16,511 nt of DNA from an uncultured Chloroflexota bacterium. Lineage in GTDB: Bacteria > Chloroflexota > Dehalococcoidia > CAUJGQ01. The DNA is taken from the NCBI GenBank assembly GCA_937879875.1, contig CALFMN010000055.1, forward strand, positions 1-16,511. Direction: 5' to 3'. Positions 6,754-14,400 of the stretch are shown here, piece after piece; the stretch's first letter is position 1; each line of letters opens with the position of its first letter. Both the position numbers and the translations under genes were made by a program. The notes below the pieces were generated by a model, which was not told the origin of the DNA, did no database searches, and saw only the letters and a program-made list of their open reading frames with translations.

Positions 6754-8019
6754 ATGGACGGTTCAAACAGCGGCCTGCTGTGGCACGTCGCGCCCGAGCA
6801 TGTGCCGGCGCTGGTCGTGCCGCTCGTGCTGCCCCTCGCGATCTGGTTGTTCCTCAAGCTGGCCCGCCATGTGGCGGCCGGCAGCAACGGCCTGACGCGG
6901 CGCTTCATGGACGGCTACGACGCCTCGTCCTCGACGACGCGCGTGGCGGCCGTGCTGATGCTGCTGACGGCGACGATCCACCTGGCGCTCGTGCCGACGC
7001 ACGCACAGGACGACCCGCAGCTCGCGAAGCTGTTTGCGATCAACGGCGCGCTGTTCATCGCTGCCGCGATCGCGGTGTTCACCTGGCGCTGGTGGCGGCC
7101 GTTTGCCGCCGCGCTGCTCGTGCTGACGATCCTCGCCTACGTCTCGTACATCGCGAAGGGCAGGGAAGACGCGGACCAGATCGGCCTCGCTACCAAGCTG
7201 ATCGAGGTGCTGGCGCTCGGCCTCGTGCTTGCGCCGGCGACGACGACCGCCGCTGCGTGGGTGCGCACGCTGCGCTGGACGGCCGCGGGCGCCGCCGTGG
7301 TGCTGATGACGGTGCTCACCGGCGGCGCGGTCTGGGCCGCGCAGTACAAGCAGGCGAAGGATGCCTCGGCGATGGGCGCCATGCCCGGCATGAGTATGCC
7401 TAGGATAAACACGGCGGCAGGCGCGCCGGCGGCGCAGCAGGACGATCCCGGCGGGATGCCCGGCGGCTCGATGCACCACGACGAGCCGGGCATGATCATG
7501 CAGCCCGTGCCCGACACGCCGCTGACGCCGGCGCAGGTGGCCGCCGCGAACCAGCTCGCGGCCGACACCGCCGCCGACATCGCCAAATACCAGGACCTCT
7601 CCGTCGCGATCGCCGACGGCTACCGCGCCACGACGAATCCGAAGGCCGCCACGGTGCATTATTTGAACCCGAAGTACATGCACGACGGCAAGATTCTCGA
7701 CCCGCAGGCTCCCGAGGCGTTGGTCTACGCCAACACCCGCTCCGGGCCGCTGCTGTTGGGTGCGATGTACGTGATGCCGAAGCCCGGCGAGTATGGCCCC
7801 GACCCGGGCGGCTCGATCACGCAGTGGCACATGCACGACAACGTCTGCTTCAGCGCGGGCGGCATGGTCGTCGGCGTACTCTCGCCCTTCGGCACCTGCC
7901 CGGCCGGTTCGTTCAACGCGCCGACGGCCTACATGATGCACGTCTGGACTGCCGGCAACCCGAACGGCGCGTTCGGCGAACTGAACAACGCCTGGGTGGC
8001 GCGGCTCGTCGCGCAGTAA
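6754..8019 (+). CDS. Six-helix membrane protein with Met/His-rich linker and exposed His-rich domain
   Basis: The 421-aa protein has two parts. Residues 18-196 contain about six membrane helices. Residues 207-249 are a Met/Gly/His-rich linker (MGAMPGMSMP, GGMPGGSMHHDEPGMIM) of the kind seen in periplasmic copper-binding proteins. Residues 255-421 form a soluble domain with conserved-looking motifs: VHYLNPKYMHDG (H302, H310), QWHMHDNVCF (H359, H361), FGTCPAGSF and MMHVWT (H396). The pattern of histidines on presumed beta strands suggests a metal-binding barrel-type fold. I do not know a named family for it, and copper binding is inference. GAGGTGAT just before the ATG at 6754 supports the start. 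Only 19 bases separate it from the hydrolase gene downstream, so they are probably co-transcribed. Confidence 0.85.
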   Translation: MDGSNSGLLWHVAPEHVPALVVPLVLPLAIWLFLKLARHVAAGSNGLTRRFMDGYDASSSTTRVAAVLMLLTATIHLALVPTHAQDDPQLAKLFAINGALFIAAAIAVFTWRWWRPFAAALLVLTILAYVSYIAKGREDADQIGLATKLIEVLALGLVLAPATTTAAAWVRTLRWTAAGAAVVLMTVLTGGAVWAAQYKQAKDASAMGAMPGMSMPRINTAAGAPAAQQDDPGGMPGGSMHHDEPGMIMQPVPDTPLTPAQVAAANQLAADTAADIAKYQDLSVAIADGYRATTNPKAATVHYLNPKYMHDGKILDPQAPEALVYANTRSGPLLLGAMYVMPKPGEYGPDPGGSITQWHMHDNVCFSAGGMVVGVLSPFGTCPAGSFNAPTAYMMHVWTAGNPNGAFGELNNAWVARLVAQ

Positions 8020-8038
8020 CGCTCGGGAGAACACGCTC

Positions 8039-8989
8039 ATGCTGCGGTTTCTGAACGCCCACCGTGTGCTCGTTCCAGCGGCTGTCGTGGCAATCTCGCT
8101 GCTCCTGGGCATCGCCTGCGGCACCGCGGCGGACCCCGGCTCCGGCATGCCGGTGGCCGCCACGGTCGATGGTCCGGGCGGTCCGCCGTCACTCGCCGGC
8201 TCACCTTCGGTCGGCGCGGTGCCGGCGAACGCCGAGGTCGCCAGCGCCGCGAGGCCCGGCCCGGTGGGCCGCGTGGCACAGCAGTCTGGCTGCAGCGAGG
8301 TGAGCTACGACTCAAACGGCAGCCCTGTCGGCGCCTATCTCTGCCTGCCGGACGGCGCCGGACCCTGGCCCGCGGTGATCGTACTGCACGGCGCCGAGGG
8401 GCCGCAGATCAATCCGGGCTACCGGCAGATCGCACACGGGCTCGCCGCGGTCGGCTTCGCGGCGTTGCAGGTCGATTACTTTCCGCAGACGCCGGGCACT
8501 GGCGCCTTCGGCAACCCGCCGGCGGCCGACTACGGTCAGGATGCGCCGGTCTGGCTGCGCGAGATCGGCGATGCGGTGAGCTACCTGCAGGCGCTGCAGC
8601 CGATCGACCCGCGGCGCATCGGCCTGAACGGCTACTCACTTGGCGCCTTCATGGCGCTGGACGCGGCGATGCTGGACCCGCGCATCCAAGCCGTGGTGGA
8701 GTTCTACGGCGGCGTTGTCCCCGGCCTGACCGCGAATCTGGACCAGATGCCGCCCGTGCTGATTCTGCATGGGGACGCCGATTCGCTGGTGCCCGTGAGC
8801 TACGCCTACACGCTCAAGGATCTGCTCTCCTCGCACGGCCGGCCCTACGAGATCCAGATCTACCCAGGCGCGCCGCACGCGTTCAACTTCATTCCCGGCC
8901 CCTCGCAGCAGGCGGCGCGCGACGACGCTTACGCCCGCATGGGGGCCTTCTTCGAGCAGTGGCTGGGAACGCCGAGCGCCGGCCAGTAG
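8039..8989 (+). CDS. Exported dienelactone hydrolase family protein
   Basis: The 316-aa protein is an alpha/beta hydrolase of the dienelactone hydrolase type. An export signal covers residues 1-27 (hydrophobic core LVPAAVVAISLLLGIAC). C27 could be a lipid-anchor cysteine, but LGIAC is a poor lipobox, so secretion by ordinary signal cleavage is also possible. A low-complexity spacer runs to about residue 80. The catalytic triad is S200 (GYSLG), D248 (HGDADSLVP) and H280 (GAPHAFNF). The nucleophile is serine rather than the cysteine of classical dienelactone hydrolases, so carboxylesterase or peptidase-like activity is more likely than lactone opening. The substrate is unknown. GGGAGA 8 bases upstream supports the start. 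It ends 9 bases from the convergent sthA gene, and no terminator hairpin is visible between them. Confidence 0.92.
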   Translation: MLRFLNAHRVLVPAAVVAISLLLGIACGTAADPGSGMPVAATVDGPGGPPSLAGSPSVGAVPANAEVASAARPGPVGRVAQQSGCSEVSYDSNGSPVGAYLCLPDGAGPWPAVIVLHGAEGPQINPGYRQIAHGLAAVGFAALQVDYFPQTPGTGAFGNPPAADYGQDAPVWLREIGDAVSYLQALQPIDPRRIGLNGYSLGAFMALDAAMLDPRIQAVVEFYGGVVPGLTANLDQMPPVLILHGDADSLVPVSYAYTLKDLLSSHGRPYEIQIYPGAPHAFNFIPGPSQQAARDDAYARMGAFFEQWLGTPSAGQ

Positions 8990-8998
8990 ACGACGGCA

Positions 8999-10462
8999 CT
9001 ATGGGGTGAGTTCACGGATCGCGGGAGAACCGGGGCCGGTCGCAACTCCGACCTGTTCGCGCTCGACCAGCCAGCGGTCGCGCAAGCCCAGACCGTCGTA
9101 GGCAGCGTATTTATAGGAGTCGGAGAGACTCGGGTAGTTGTAGACCGCGTCGATGAAGGCGTCGATGGTGCCGCCCTCGGCCATCACGTGGGCGCCGATA
9201 TGCACCAGCTCGGAGGCCAGCTCGCCGATATGATGGGCGCCGAGCAGCCGCTTGTCTTCCGGCGAAAAGACCAGCTTGAGCATGCCGACCGTGTCGCCGA
9301 TGATCTGGCCGCGCGGACTCTTGTCATAGTACGAGCGGCCGACCAGACAAGGGATGCCGCGTTGCGTGCACTCGTCTTCGGAGAGGCCGACCGTCGCCAC
9401 CTCGGGAATGCTGTAGACGGCCATCGGACAGACCGCGGAAACCCCCTCGGTCGAGGGCAGGCCGAAGGCATGCGTGACGGCGACGCGGCCCTGCTCCATC
9501 GAGACCGAGGCGAGCGCCGGGAAGCCAAGCACGTCGCCCGCCGCGTAGATGTTCGGCGCGGCGGTGCGGAAGCAGCCGTCCACGACGATATGCCCGTCCG
9601 CGTTCAGCGTCACACCCGCGCGGTCCAGCCCCAATCCGGCGACGTTACCGCGCCGGCCGGCCGCGTAGAGCACGATCTCGGTCTGCAGTGCCGCGCCGCT
9701 GGACAGCGTCAGTTCGACCGAGCCGCCGTGCGCCCGCACGCCGGCCACGCGTTCATTGAACGTGAAACGCAGCCCAATCGTCTCCAGATGCGACTGCAGG
9801 CGGTCGCGGATTTCGCGGTCAAGAAACGACAGCAGTGTCGGGCTGGAGACGATCTGCGTGACGTCGATGCCGAGCGCGGTGAACAGCGCCGCGTATTCGC
9901 AGCCGATGATGCCGCCGCCCACGACGGCGATCGACTTCGGCAGCCGCTTCATGCGCAGGATCGTATCCGAGTCGAAGACCAGGTCTTCGTCGAACGGCAC
10001 CTGCGGCGGATGATTCGGCACGGAGCCGGTGGCGATCAGAAAGGCGTCGGCGACGAGTTCCTGCGTGCCGCCGCTGTTGAGCCCGACGCTGAGGCGATCG
10101 GCAGAGAGAAACGCGGCGTCGCCCCAGATCAGGTCGATGCCGTGCCGCTTGAGGTTGCGCTCGATCAGCGCCCATTCGGTCTCGACCACGGCGCGCTCGC
10201 GGTGCATGAACTCGACCACGGTCACGCCCTCGCGCAGCGAGTAGTCGATGCCGTAGAGGCCGCGCTGCCGCAGACCGGAGAAGTAGAGCGCCGTCTCGCG
10301 CAGCGTCTTCGAGGGGATCGTCCCCGTGTTGACGCCGGCGCCGCCGAGGTGCGGCCCGCGCTCGACGATGGCGACCTTCTTGCCGAAGTACGCTGCCCGC
10401 GCCGCGCCCTTCTCCCCGGCCGGGCCGGAGCCGATCACCACCAAATCGTACCGAGAGGCCAT
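8999..10462 (-). CDS. sthA: Si-specific (soluble) NAD(P)+ transhydrogenase
   Basis: This 487-aa flavoprotein belongs to the two-dinucleotide-binding-domain disulfide reductase superfamily, in its transhydrogenase branch, which balances NADPH and NADH in the cytosol. The FAD motif is GSGPAGEKGA (11-20). The redox loop reads LGGAGVNTGTIPSK (39-52): both cysteines of the lipoamide dehydrogenase pattern are replaced (G43, T48), which rules out disulfide chemistry. The second nucleotide site is VGGGIIGCEYA (181-191). The second FAD motif includes IYAAGD (305-310). The interface motif HHIGELASELVHIG (410-423) matches SthA rather than the HPxxSE of dehydrogenases. The frame is open to 10495, but ATG 10462 starts directly before the conserved SRYDLVVIG and is preferred. 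It is divergent from the large regulator gene, with 209 bases between them. Confidence 0.92.
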   Translation of the reverse strand: MASRYDLVVIGSGPAGEKGAARAAYFGKKVAIVERGPHLGGAGVNTGTIPSKTLRETALYFSGLRQRGLYGIDYSLREGVTVVEFMHRERAVVETEWALIERNLKRHGIDLIWGDAAFLSADRLSVGLNSGGTQELVADAFLIATGSVPNHPPQVPFDEDLVFDSDTILRMKRLPKSIAVVGGGIIGCEYAALFTALGIDVTQIVSSPTLLSFLDREIRDRLQSHLETIGLRFTFNERVAGVRAHGGSVELTLSSGAALQTEIVLYAAGRRGNVAGLGLDRAGVTLNADGHIVVDGCFRTAAPNIYAAGDVLGFPALASVSMEQGRVAVTHAFGLPSTEGVSAVCPMAVYSIPEVATVGLSEDECTQRGIPCLVGRSYYDKSPRGQIIGDTVGMLKLVFSPEDKRLLGAHHIGELASELVHIGAHVMAEGGTIDAFIDAVYNYPSLSDSYKYAAYDGLGLRDRWLVEREQVGVATGPGSPAIRELTP

Positions 10463-10612
10463 GCCGATCCAACCCTCTGCCGCACCTGGGCGCATACCAG
10501 ATCAACCGCGCCGGGCGCCAAGCTTGCACGCGGTAGCTTACCATAGCGGCGACGGCCGGCCGGCGAGCGACATGGCGGTGAAAGCCTGTCTATGCAGGAT
10601 GGCACGGTCGTG

Positions 10613-10618
10613 TATAAT
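10613..10618 (+). promoter_or_regulatory. Perfect -10 box upstream of the large regulator gene
   Basis: TATAAT occurs 53 bases before the GTG at 10672 and stands out in this GC-rich sequence. No TTGACA-like box lies 16-18 bases upstream, so the promoter may depend on an activator. The 209-base gap to sthA must also hold the sthA promoter on the other strand, which I could not locate. Confidence 0.55.
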
Positions 10619-10671
10619 CTTCTTGCTGCGGCGCAATAAATCAGTTACGTGATCGTCCGAAAGCGCGCACC

Positions 10672-13600
10672 GTGCTTGCTGCGAAGGTCCAGCCCCCCCG
10701 ACGCGCGGCGGATACACTGCTCCGCTCGCGGCTGCTGAATGCGCTCCACCGGCATGTGGAGCGCAAGCTGCAGCTTGTCGTCGCACCGGCCGGCTTCGGC
10801 AAAACGACGCTGCTGGTGGATTTCGCGCACAGCGCCGGCCATGCCGTCGCCTGGGCCGCGCTGGACGCCGCCGACCGCGACCTCGCCATCTGCATCGAGA
10901 CCCTGACCGGGGCGCTGCGCGTGCACTTCCCCGCCTTCGGCGAGCGGCTGCTCGCCAACGTGCGCGGTTCCGCCGATCTGGAGCAACGCGCCGTCGCCCT
11001 GGCCCGCCTCTTCGCGATGGAAGTGGCGGAGCGGATCGACGGCTTCGCCGTGCTCGTGCTCGACGACTACCACGAGGTGAACGAAAGCGCACCCGTCACG
11101 CAGTTCGTGGACGAGCTGCTGCGGCTGCTGCCGGACAACCTGCGCGTGCTGCTTGCCAGCCGCTCACTGCCGTCGCTCACCGTCTCGCGGCTGATCGTCG
11201 AGCAGCAGCTCTTTGGGCTGGGCGAGGCCGATCTGCGCTTCACGGCGGCCGAGCTGCTGACGCTGTTGCGCCGTCGGGGCGCGCAGATCGCACCCGAGCA
11301 GGCGCGCGAACTGGCCGAGGGCGCCGAAGGCTGGGTCGCGGGCTTCCTGCTCTCCGTGCCCCGCCTCTGGGAGGGGCTGGTCGGCGGGCTGATCGCGGCG
11401 CGCGGTGGTGAAGGTCCGCTCTACGACTACCTGGCCGCGGAGGCGTTCGACCGGCAGCCCGCCGAGATCCAGCGTTTCTTGCTCGCCACGGCGACGCCGG
11501 AGCGCGTCGATGCCGGGCTCTGCCGGGCGTTGCTCGGCGCCGGCAACTGGGCGGCGATGCTGGACCGGGTGGAGTTCGTCGGCCTCTTCGTGCACCGGCT
11601 CGAGACGAGTCCGGCCGACTTTCGCTACCACCAGCTTTTCCGAGCCTTCCTGCAAACGCGGCTGCGGCGCACCGAGCCGGCCGAGTTTCAGCGTTTGCAC
11701 GGCGTGGCGGCGCGGGTGCTGGCGGCGCGAGAAGAGTGGGCGGCGGCGCTGCAGCACTTTCTGACGGCTGGCGACCCGTTCGCGGCGGCGGAGCTGGTGG
11801 CGCGGATCTACCCGCGGCTGGAGCAGAGCGGCCGCTGGCGCGCCCTGGCGGAGGTGGTCACCGCTCTGCCGGAGGAGGCGGTCGCAGCGCAGCCGGCCGT
11901 GAGCCTGGCCGGCGCGCGCGCAGCACTGCTGATTGGTGACCTCGGGCGCGCCGAGCGATTCGCGCTCGTCGCGGTCGAGGCGGGCCGCACGGCGGTCGAT
12001 GCGCTGCTGGAGGCCAAAGGGCTCGCGGCGCTTGGCAACGTGCGCCGGCTGCAGGGGCGCACGCGGGAGGCGCTCGACGTGTTGAATCGTGTGCTTGCGC
12101 TGGCGCCCGCGGACCCCGCGCTGGTGGCAGCCGTACGCCGCGACCACGGCAAGTGCCTCGGCGTGCAGGGCGACTTCGCGGGCGCCGCCGCCGAACTCGG
12201 CGCTGCACTCGCCTTTTTCGACGGGGCGGGCGACGAGCAAGAGGCCGCGCGCGCGGAGTTTGGGTTGGGCATGGCGTTGACGCAAACCGGGCGGCTGCCG
12301 CAGGCGATCGCGCACTACGAGTCCTGTCTTGCCCGCTGGCTGCGGCTTGGCGATCCGAACATGCAGGCCGAGATCCTCAACTCTCTTGGTTGGGCCTACG
12401 GCAACCGCGGTGAGTATGCCCGCGCCCGCGAGCTGTTGTTGGAAGGTCTGCGTCTGGCGCGAGAAGCCGGCAACGACTCCATCGAAGGTCTGACGCAGCA
12501 CTCGCTGGGCGAGATCCTGTTGCAGACTGGCGACCTGGCGGGCGCCCGCGAGGCATTCGAGCGCGGCCTGGCGACGATGCAGAACCTGGGATCGCTCTGG
12601 GCCGTCACCGCCCTCTACGACTCGCTGGCGCTGACGACCGCCTTCGCAGGCGATCTCACGCGCGCCGAAGAGCATGCGCACCACGCCCTGAGCCTCGCCC
12701 GCCGCCAGGAGTCGCACTATCTGGCGGCGATCTGCTCGTTCACCCTCGGCGCGATCGAGAGCCGGATGGGCAGGCCGCAGGCGCTCGCCACGCTGCTCGG
12801 CGCAGCGGATGCGCTCACCAGTATGGGCGCCCCGCGCGAGACGGCCCGTGCTCATCTGTGGCTTATGCAGGCGCACTATACCGCCGGTGCGCACGAAGCG
12901 GCCAATCGCCACCTGCGCGACGCGTTGTCGCTCGCTGCCGAGCTGGGCAGCGATTCCGTATTCGATCTGCACGCGCGTTGGGACGCGGCGCCGCTGCTGG
13001 CCGCTGCCGCAAGCGGCGTCGAGCCGGTGCGGATCGAGGCCGTGCTCGCGCGGGCGGGCCGGATCTTGCCCACGGCCGCCTCCGCACCCGTCGCCGGCCT
13101 GCCCGCGCTGACGGCACGCGCCTTCGGTCCGGGAGCGCTGCTGATCGACGATGAGCGGTCCCTGGACTTCGCCTGGGACAAGGCGCGTGAGCTGTTCTTC
13201 TTTCTGCTGCACGGCGGCCCGCGCCGCCAGGAGCAGATCCTGAGCGCACTCTGGCCGGAGTCGGCGCCGGACAGAGCACGAGCCAGCCTGCACACCGCCG
13301 TATACCGGCTGCGCCACGCAATCGGGCACAAGGATGCGATTATGCTCTCGGCCGGCGTCTACCGGGCAAACGAAGAGCTGATCGTGTCCTATGACGTGCG
13401 CGCATTCGAACGCCTGTTGCAGGAGTCGTCAAGCGCCGGCGGCGACCAGGCGGTGACACTGCTGGACCGCGCCGTTGCACTCTACACGGGCGCGTTTCTG
13501 GAGCAACTCGAGGCCGAGTGGTGCGCCGAGGAGCGCGATCGGCTGGAGCAGCGCTATCTGCGCGCGCTTGAGCGACTCTCCGACGCGCATGCCGCTGCCG

Positions 13601-13818
13601 GCGAGCTGACCGAGTGCGTCGCCGCCGCCGAACGGCTGTTGGCGCGCGATCCGCTGCGTGAATCGGCGTACGCCCGCATCATTCGCGCCTGCCTGCGCCT
13701 CGGCGACCGCGCCGGCGCCCTGCGTGTTTACACGCGCTGTGTCGCGGTGCTGCGGGACGAGCTCGGCATCCAGCCCGGCGCTGAACTGCAGGCGCTCGCC
13801 ACGCGGCTGCGCGTGTAG
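10672..13818 (+). CDS. MalT-like ATPase/TPR transcriptional regulator with C-terminal winged helix and BTAD
   Basis: This 1048-aa protein starts at GTG 10672 with the typical LLAxKxxPPR-like opening of MalT-type STAND ATPases. Walker A is APAGFGKTT (38-46) and Walker B is FAVLVLDDYHEV (125-136). Residues about 200-370 fit the winged-helix and arm region after the ATPase. Residues about 380-780 are helical TPR-like repeats (for example SLGWAYGNRGEYARARELL and HSLGEILLQTGDLAGAREAF). From about 824 a SARP/OmpR-like winged helix follows (KARELFFFLLH, QILSALWPE, RASLHTAVYRLRHAIG). A bacterial transcriptional activation domain fills 905-1048. A LuxR-type HTH, usual at the end of MalT, is absent. 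Such proteins are signal-responsive activators; the ligand is unknown. No good ribosome binding site precedes the GTG. The nearest possible targets are the small genes downstream or the divergent sthA. Confidence 0.9.
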   Translation: MLAAKVQPPRRAADTLLRSRLLNALHRHVERKLQLVVAPAGFGKTTLLVDFAHSAGHAVAWAALDAADRDLAICIETLTGALRVHFPAFGERLLANVRGSADLEQRAVALARLFAMEVAERIDGFAVLVLDDYHEVNESAPVTQFVDELLRLLPDNLRVLLASRSLPSLTVSRLIVEQQLFGLGEADLRFTAAELLTLLRRRGAQIAPEQARELAEGAEGWVAGFLLSVPRLWEGLVGGLIAARGGEGPLYDYLAAEAFDRQPAEIQRFLLATATPERVDAGLCRALLGAGNWAAMLDRVEFVGLFVHRLETSPADFRYHQLFRAFLQTRLRRTEPAEFQRLHGVAARVLAAREEWAAALQHFLTAGDPFAAAELVARIYPRLEQSGRWRALAEVVTALPEEAVAAQPAVSLAGARAALLIGDLGRAERFALVAVEAGRTAVDALLEAKGLAALGNVRRLQGRTREALDVLNRVLALAPADPALVAAVRRDHGKCLGVQGDFAGAAAELGAALAFFDGAGDEQEAARAEFGLGMALTQTGRLPQAIAHYESCLARWLRLGDPNMQAEILNSLGWAYGNRGEYARARELLLEGLRLAREAGNDSIEGLTQHSLGEILLQTGDLAGAREAFERGLATMQNLGSLWAVTALYDSLALTTAFAGDLTRAEEHAHHALSLARRQESHYLAAICSFTLGAIESRMGRPQALATLLGAADALTSMGAPRETARAHLWLMQAHYTAGAHEAANRHLRDALSLAAELGSDSVFDLHARWDAAPLLAAAASGVEPVRIEAVLARAGRILPTAASAPVAGLPALTARAFGPGALLIDDERSLDFAWDKARELFFFLLHGGPRRQEQILSALWPESAPDRARASLHTAVYRLRHAIGHKDAIMLSAGVYRANEELIVSYDVRAFERLLQESSSAGGDQAVTLLDRAVALYTGAFLEQLEAEWCAEERDRLEQRYLRALERLSDAHAAAGELTECVAAAERLLARDPLRESAYARIIRACLRLGDRAGALRVYTRCVAVLRDELGIQPGAELQALATRLRV

Positions 13819-13866
13819 CCGGCTGCTGGCGCCGCCTACCCCTGCCTCGCGCAAGCGCTCGGCTGT

Positions 13867-13890
13867 CCCCTCCCCACAGGGGAGGGGTTT
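13867..13890 (+). terminator. Terminator-like hairpin after the regulator gene
   Basis: CCCCTCCCC (13867-13875) and GGGGAGGGG (13879-13887) form a perfect 9-bp stem with an ACA loop, followed by TTT at 13888-13890. It begins 48 bases after the regulator stop. The T-run is short, so termination may be partial. The hairpin is also the left arm of a larger inverted-repeat element. Confidence 0.55.
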
Positions 13891-13962
13891 CTCCGAGAGC
13901 TACCGCCAGACCTCGGACAACCCTTCCCCTGTGGGGAAGGGAGCTTTGGCGCCAGCCAAAGC
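13867..13962. repeat. Composite palindromic element (MITE- or REP-like)
   Basis: Two hairpins face each other. The left is CCCCTCCCC-ACA-GGGGAGGGG and the right is CCCTTCCCC-TGT-GGGGAAGGG (13921-13941). The right hairpin and its inner flank CTCGGACAA are an imperfect reverse complement of the left hairpin plus its inner flank TTTCTCCGAG. The whole is therefore an inverted repeat with arms of about 30 bases around a 14-base centre (13898-13911). A further perfect stem, GCTTTGGC/GCCAAAGC with a GCCA loop (13943-13962), is attached on the right, followed by GGGGTTAGGTA. Such nested structures are typical of dispersed non-autonomous palindromic units. No second copy exists in the window. Confidence 0.7.
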
Positions 13963-13979
13963 GGGGTTAGGTACGCGGG

Positions 13980-14038
13980 CGCTGACAAAACGATCCCTTG
14001 TCAGCGCCACGCGATGGCTTGTCACTATTTTGTCAGCG
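13980..14038 (+). promoter_or_regulatory. TTGTCAGCG repeat cluster upstream of the small-gene locus
   Basis: CGCTGACAAAA (13980-13990) and TTTTGTCAGCG (14028-14038) are perfect 11-bp inverted repeats. A direct copy TTGTCAGCG lies at 13998-14006, and a partial copy TTGTCAC at 14019-14025 is exactly 11 bp before the copy starting at 14030. TTGTCA is close to a -35 box, but no matching -10 box is clear. The cluster lies 63-121 bases upstream of the ATG at 14101 and looks like a multi-site operator. The binding protein is unknown; the large regulator just upstream is one candidate. Confidence 0.5.
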
Positions 14039-14100
14039 GTGGTTGTTAGCCTCTCGTCAGATCGTCCACCGGGGCGCCGGACTGCAGATGAGGAGCCGAC

Positions 14101-14337
14101 ATGCTTGACCGAGCCGAACCGCTTACCCTGCTGCGCACGAGCCCCGTGTTCGGCGAGCCGCTGACCTGCCCGATCTGCTGCGGGGCGCTGCGGCTCGATT
14201 CGTGGTGGATCTCGCCGCATTGGCTGTGCGCTTCGGGCCACAGCTACTCGAATCTGCGCGTGCTGGACGCCGAGCTGCGCGAACAGTGCTCCTCCAACAA
14301 TTTTGCGTGCGAGGAAACTGCGAGTGCTGTAGAGTAG
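14101..14337 (+). CDS. Small zinc-ribbon-like protein, 78 aa
   Basis: The protein carries LTCPICCGAL (C23, C26, C27) and, 16 residues later, HWLCASGHSYSNL (H40, C43, H47). A CPxC pair followed by C-x3-H suggests a single zinc site of the short zinc-ribbon kind, similar to the ribbon at the start of some rRNA methyltransferases and Trm112-like proteins. There is no membrane segment, and the C-terminal tail is polar (EQCSSNNFACEE). AGGAG at 14091-14095, 5 bases before the ATG, gives a clear start. No exact family is recognised. It is the first of a string of very small genes on this strand and may be part of the same transcription unit, although palindromes follow its stop directly. Confidence 0.75.
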   Translation: MLDRAEPLTLLRTSPVFGEPLTCPICCGALRLDSWWISPHWLCASGHSYSNLRVLDAELREQCSSNNFACEETASAVE

Positions 14338-14344
14338 GGGCGCT

Positions 14345-14400
14345 TGCGGATTCAGCGTTGCATGGATGCAACGCTGCCGCGACTCCGTGAGGAGTCCGCA
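14345..14400 (+). other. Structured region with two hairpins after the zinc-ribbon gene
   Basis: AGCGTTGCAT (14354-14363) and ATGCAACGCT (14366-14375) form a perfect 10-bp inverted repeat separated by GG. GACTCC (14381-14386) and GGAGTC (14391-14396) form a second stem with a GTGA loop. TGCGGA (14345-14350) can alternatively pair with TCCGCA (14395-14400), enclosing both and competing for the last bases of the second stem. No T-run follows. It may be an RNA switch, an attenuator or an operator; sequence alone does not decide. It begins 8 bases after the stop of the 78-aa gene. Confidence 0.45.

Noticed and set aside
8039..8119. Firm lipoprotein call for the dienelactone hydrolase
   Set aside because: The residues before C27 (LGIA) do not fit the lipobox well; export is supported but lipid anchoring is not settled.
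6763..8163. 466-codon open frame on the - strand across the His-rich membrane protein
   Set aside because: The translation is low-complexity and His/Arg-rich, with no domain and no ribosome binding site; the + strand gene has a good start and membrane helices.
11164..13329. 721-codon open frame on the - strand inside the large regulator gene
   Set aside because: It is a shadow of TPR-coding sequence, and the translation has no recognisable domain.
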